A program made the position numbers and the translations under genes. Below are positions 49,692 through 50,098 of a DNA stretch of 50,098 nucleotides, one piece after another. The DNA comes from Alphaproteobacteria bacterium (GTDB lineage Bacteria; Pseudomonadota; Alphaproteobacteria; Acetobacterales; Acetobacteraceae): assembly GCA_017307285.1 (NCBI GenBank), contig JAFKFI010000061.1, forward strand, positions 140,225-190,322, given 5' to 3'. The notes under the pieces are model-generated. The model had not been told where the DNA came from. It did not search any database and saw only the letters and a list, made by a program, of their open reading frames with translations. Every line of letters begins with the position of its first letter. Position 1 is the stretch's first letter.

Positions 49692-50098
49692 CGCGCTGAT
49701 GAGTCGGCTCGCGGCGGTGCGCGCCAGCCGCGCCAACTTCACCGAGGAAAAGACCATCGCCGCGCTCACCGAACCGGTGCATAGCGAGGGCTCGCTGGTC
49801 TATCGCCGGCCGGACCATCTGGAGAAGATCACCACCAGCCCAAACCGGGAAAGCCTGATGGTCGACGGCGACCGGCTCTCGATCGTCGCCGACGACCAGC
49901 AGCCCCGAATTATCGAACTCGATAGCGAGCCCTCGCTGCGCGCCCTGGTCGATGCTGTGCGCGGCACGCTCTCCGGCGATCTCGCTGCGCTCCGGCGATC
50001 CTATGACGTCGCGATGCAGGGCCCGCTCACCGCGTGGCACCTGATCCTCACGCCGCGGGAGCAATCGCTCAAGCGACTGCTCCGGCAGGTCACGGTGG
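49603..50098 (+). CDS. LolA-like outer-membrane lipoprotein carrier, partial
   Basis: This gene runs off the window; 165 codons are present. It has a signal peptide (MWQRRRILLMLFSLASVPAA, cleavage near AAAQ at 22) and a LolA-fold N-terminus (FTEEKTIAALTEPVHSEGSLVYRRP). LolA-like proteins carry lipids or lipidated pigments through the periplasm and are part of aryl polyene clusters. ATG 49603 gives the basic signal-peptide N-region and overlaps the acyltransferase by 89 bases; ATG 49630 would lose it. Confidence 0.75.
   Translation, partial: MWQRRRILLMLFSLASVPAAAQSLPPPPIDALMSRLAAVRASRANFTEEKTIAALTEPVHSEGSLVYRRPDHLEKITTSPNRESLMVDGDRLSIVADDQQPRIIELDSEPSLRALVDAVRGTLSGDLAALRRSYDVAMQGPLTAWHLILTPREQSLKRLLRQVTV

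Overview
The window is a GC-rich bacterial chromosome segment. It has no rRNA or tRNA genes, insertion sequences or CRISPR arrays that I could find. Conserved gene order points to an alphaproteobacterium, most likely Rhodospirillales and possibly an Acetobacteraceae-like lineage: zapA, a 6S RNA and fau in a row, then yebC-ruvC-ruvA-ruvB-ybgC-tolQ-tolR-tolA-tolB-pal-cpoB-tilS-ftsH-folP-glmM. The placement is inferred from synteny and protein style, not from a search.

Left part (1-14.5 kb) is a mixed accessory and metabolic region. It holds a YeiH-type permease, a DUF1203 protein, a stand-alone elongation factor G, and a decayed Tat-exported metallo-beta-lactamase-fold gene carrying one frameshift and one stop. 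After these come a GNAT acetyltransferase, a MetE-like zinc methyltransferase-fold protein, a GT39-type membrane glycosyltransferase and a nucleoside deaminase. A minus-strand set follows (VOC protein, zinc alcohol dehydrogenase, quinone oxidoreductase), then thiE behind a class I fructose-bisphosphate aldolase.

The core block (14.5-32.2 kb, all plus strand) covers cell division and envelope integrity (ZapA, Tol-Pal, FtsH, GlmM), folate and thiamine metabolism (Fau, FolP, ThiD), Holliday-junction processing (RuvABC) and tRNA modification (TilS). Many genes overlap by 4 to 10 bases, so translation is probably coupled. TolA has a long proline-rich linker and TolB a twin-arginine-type leader.

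The right-centre part (32.2-42.8 kb) carries a small orphan protein behind a leader with two mutually exclusive hairpins, a glycerophosphodiesterase, an orphan 209-residue protein beside an AT-richer 458-base gap, citrate synthase with an intrinsic terminator, a nuclease-like protein, a CYTH/CHAD protein coupled to SixA, a two-gene chromate transporter, a phospholipase D-like protein, and an auxin-efflux-type carrier divergent from an HTH regulator that looks leaderless.

The right end (42.9-50.1 kb) has a two-subunit molybdenum hydroxylase with a carboxymuconolactone-decarboxylase-family protein, then the start of what looks like an aryl-polyene-type cluster: methyltransferase, acyl carrier protein, AMP-ligase, hot-dog dehydratase, LpxL-like acyltransferase and a LolA-like carrier that runs off the window.
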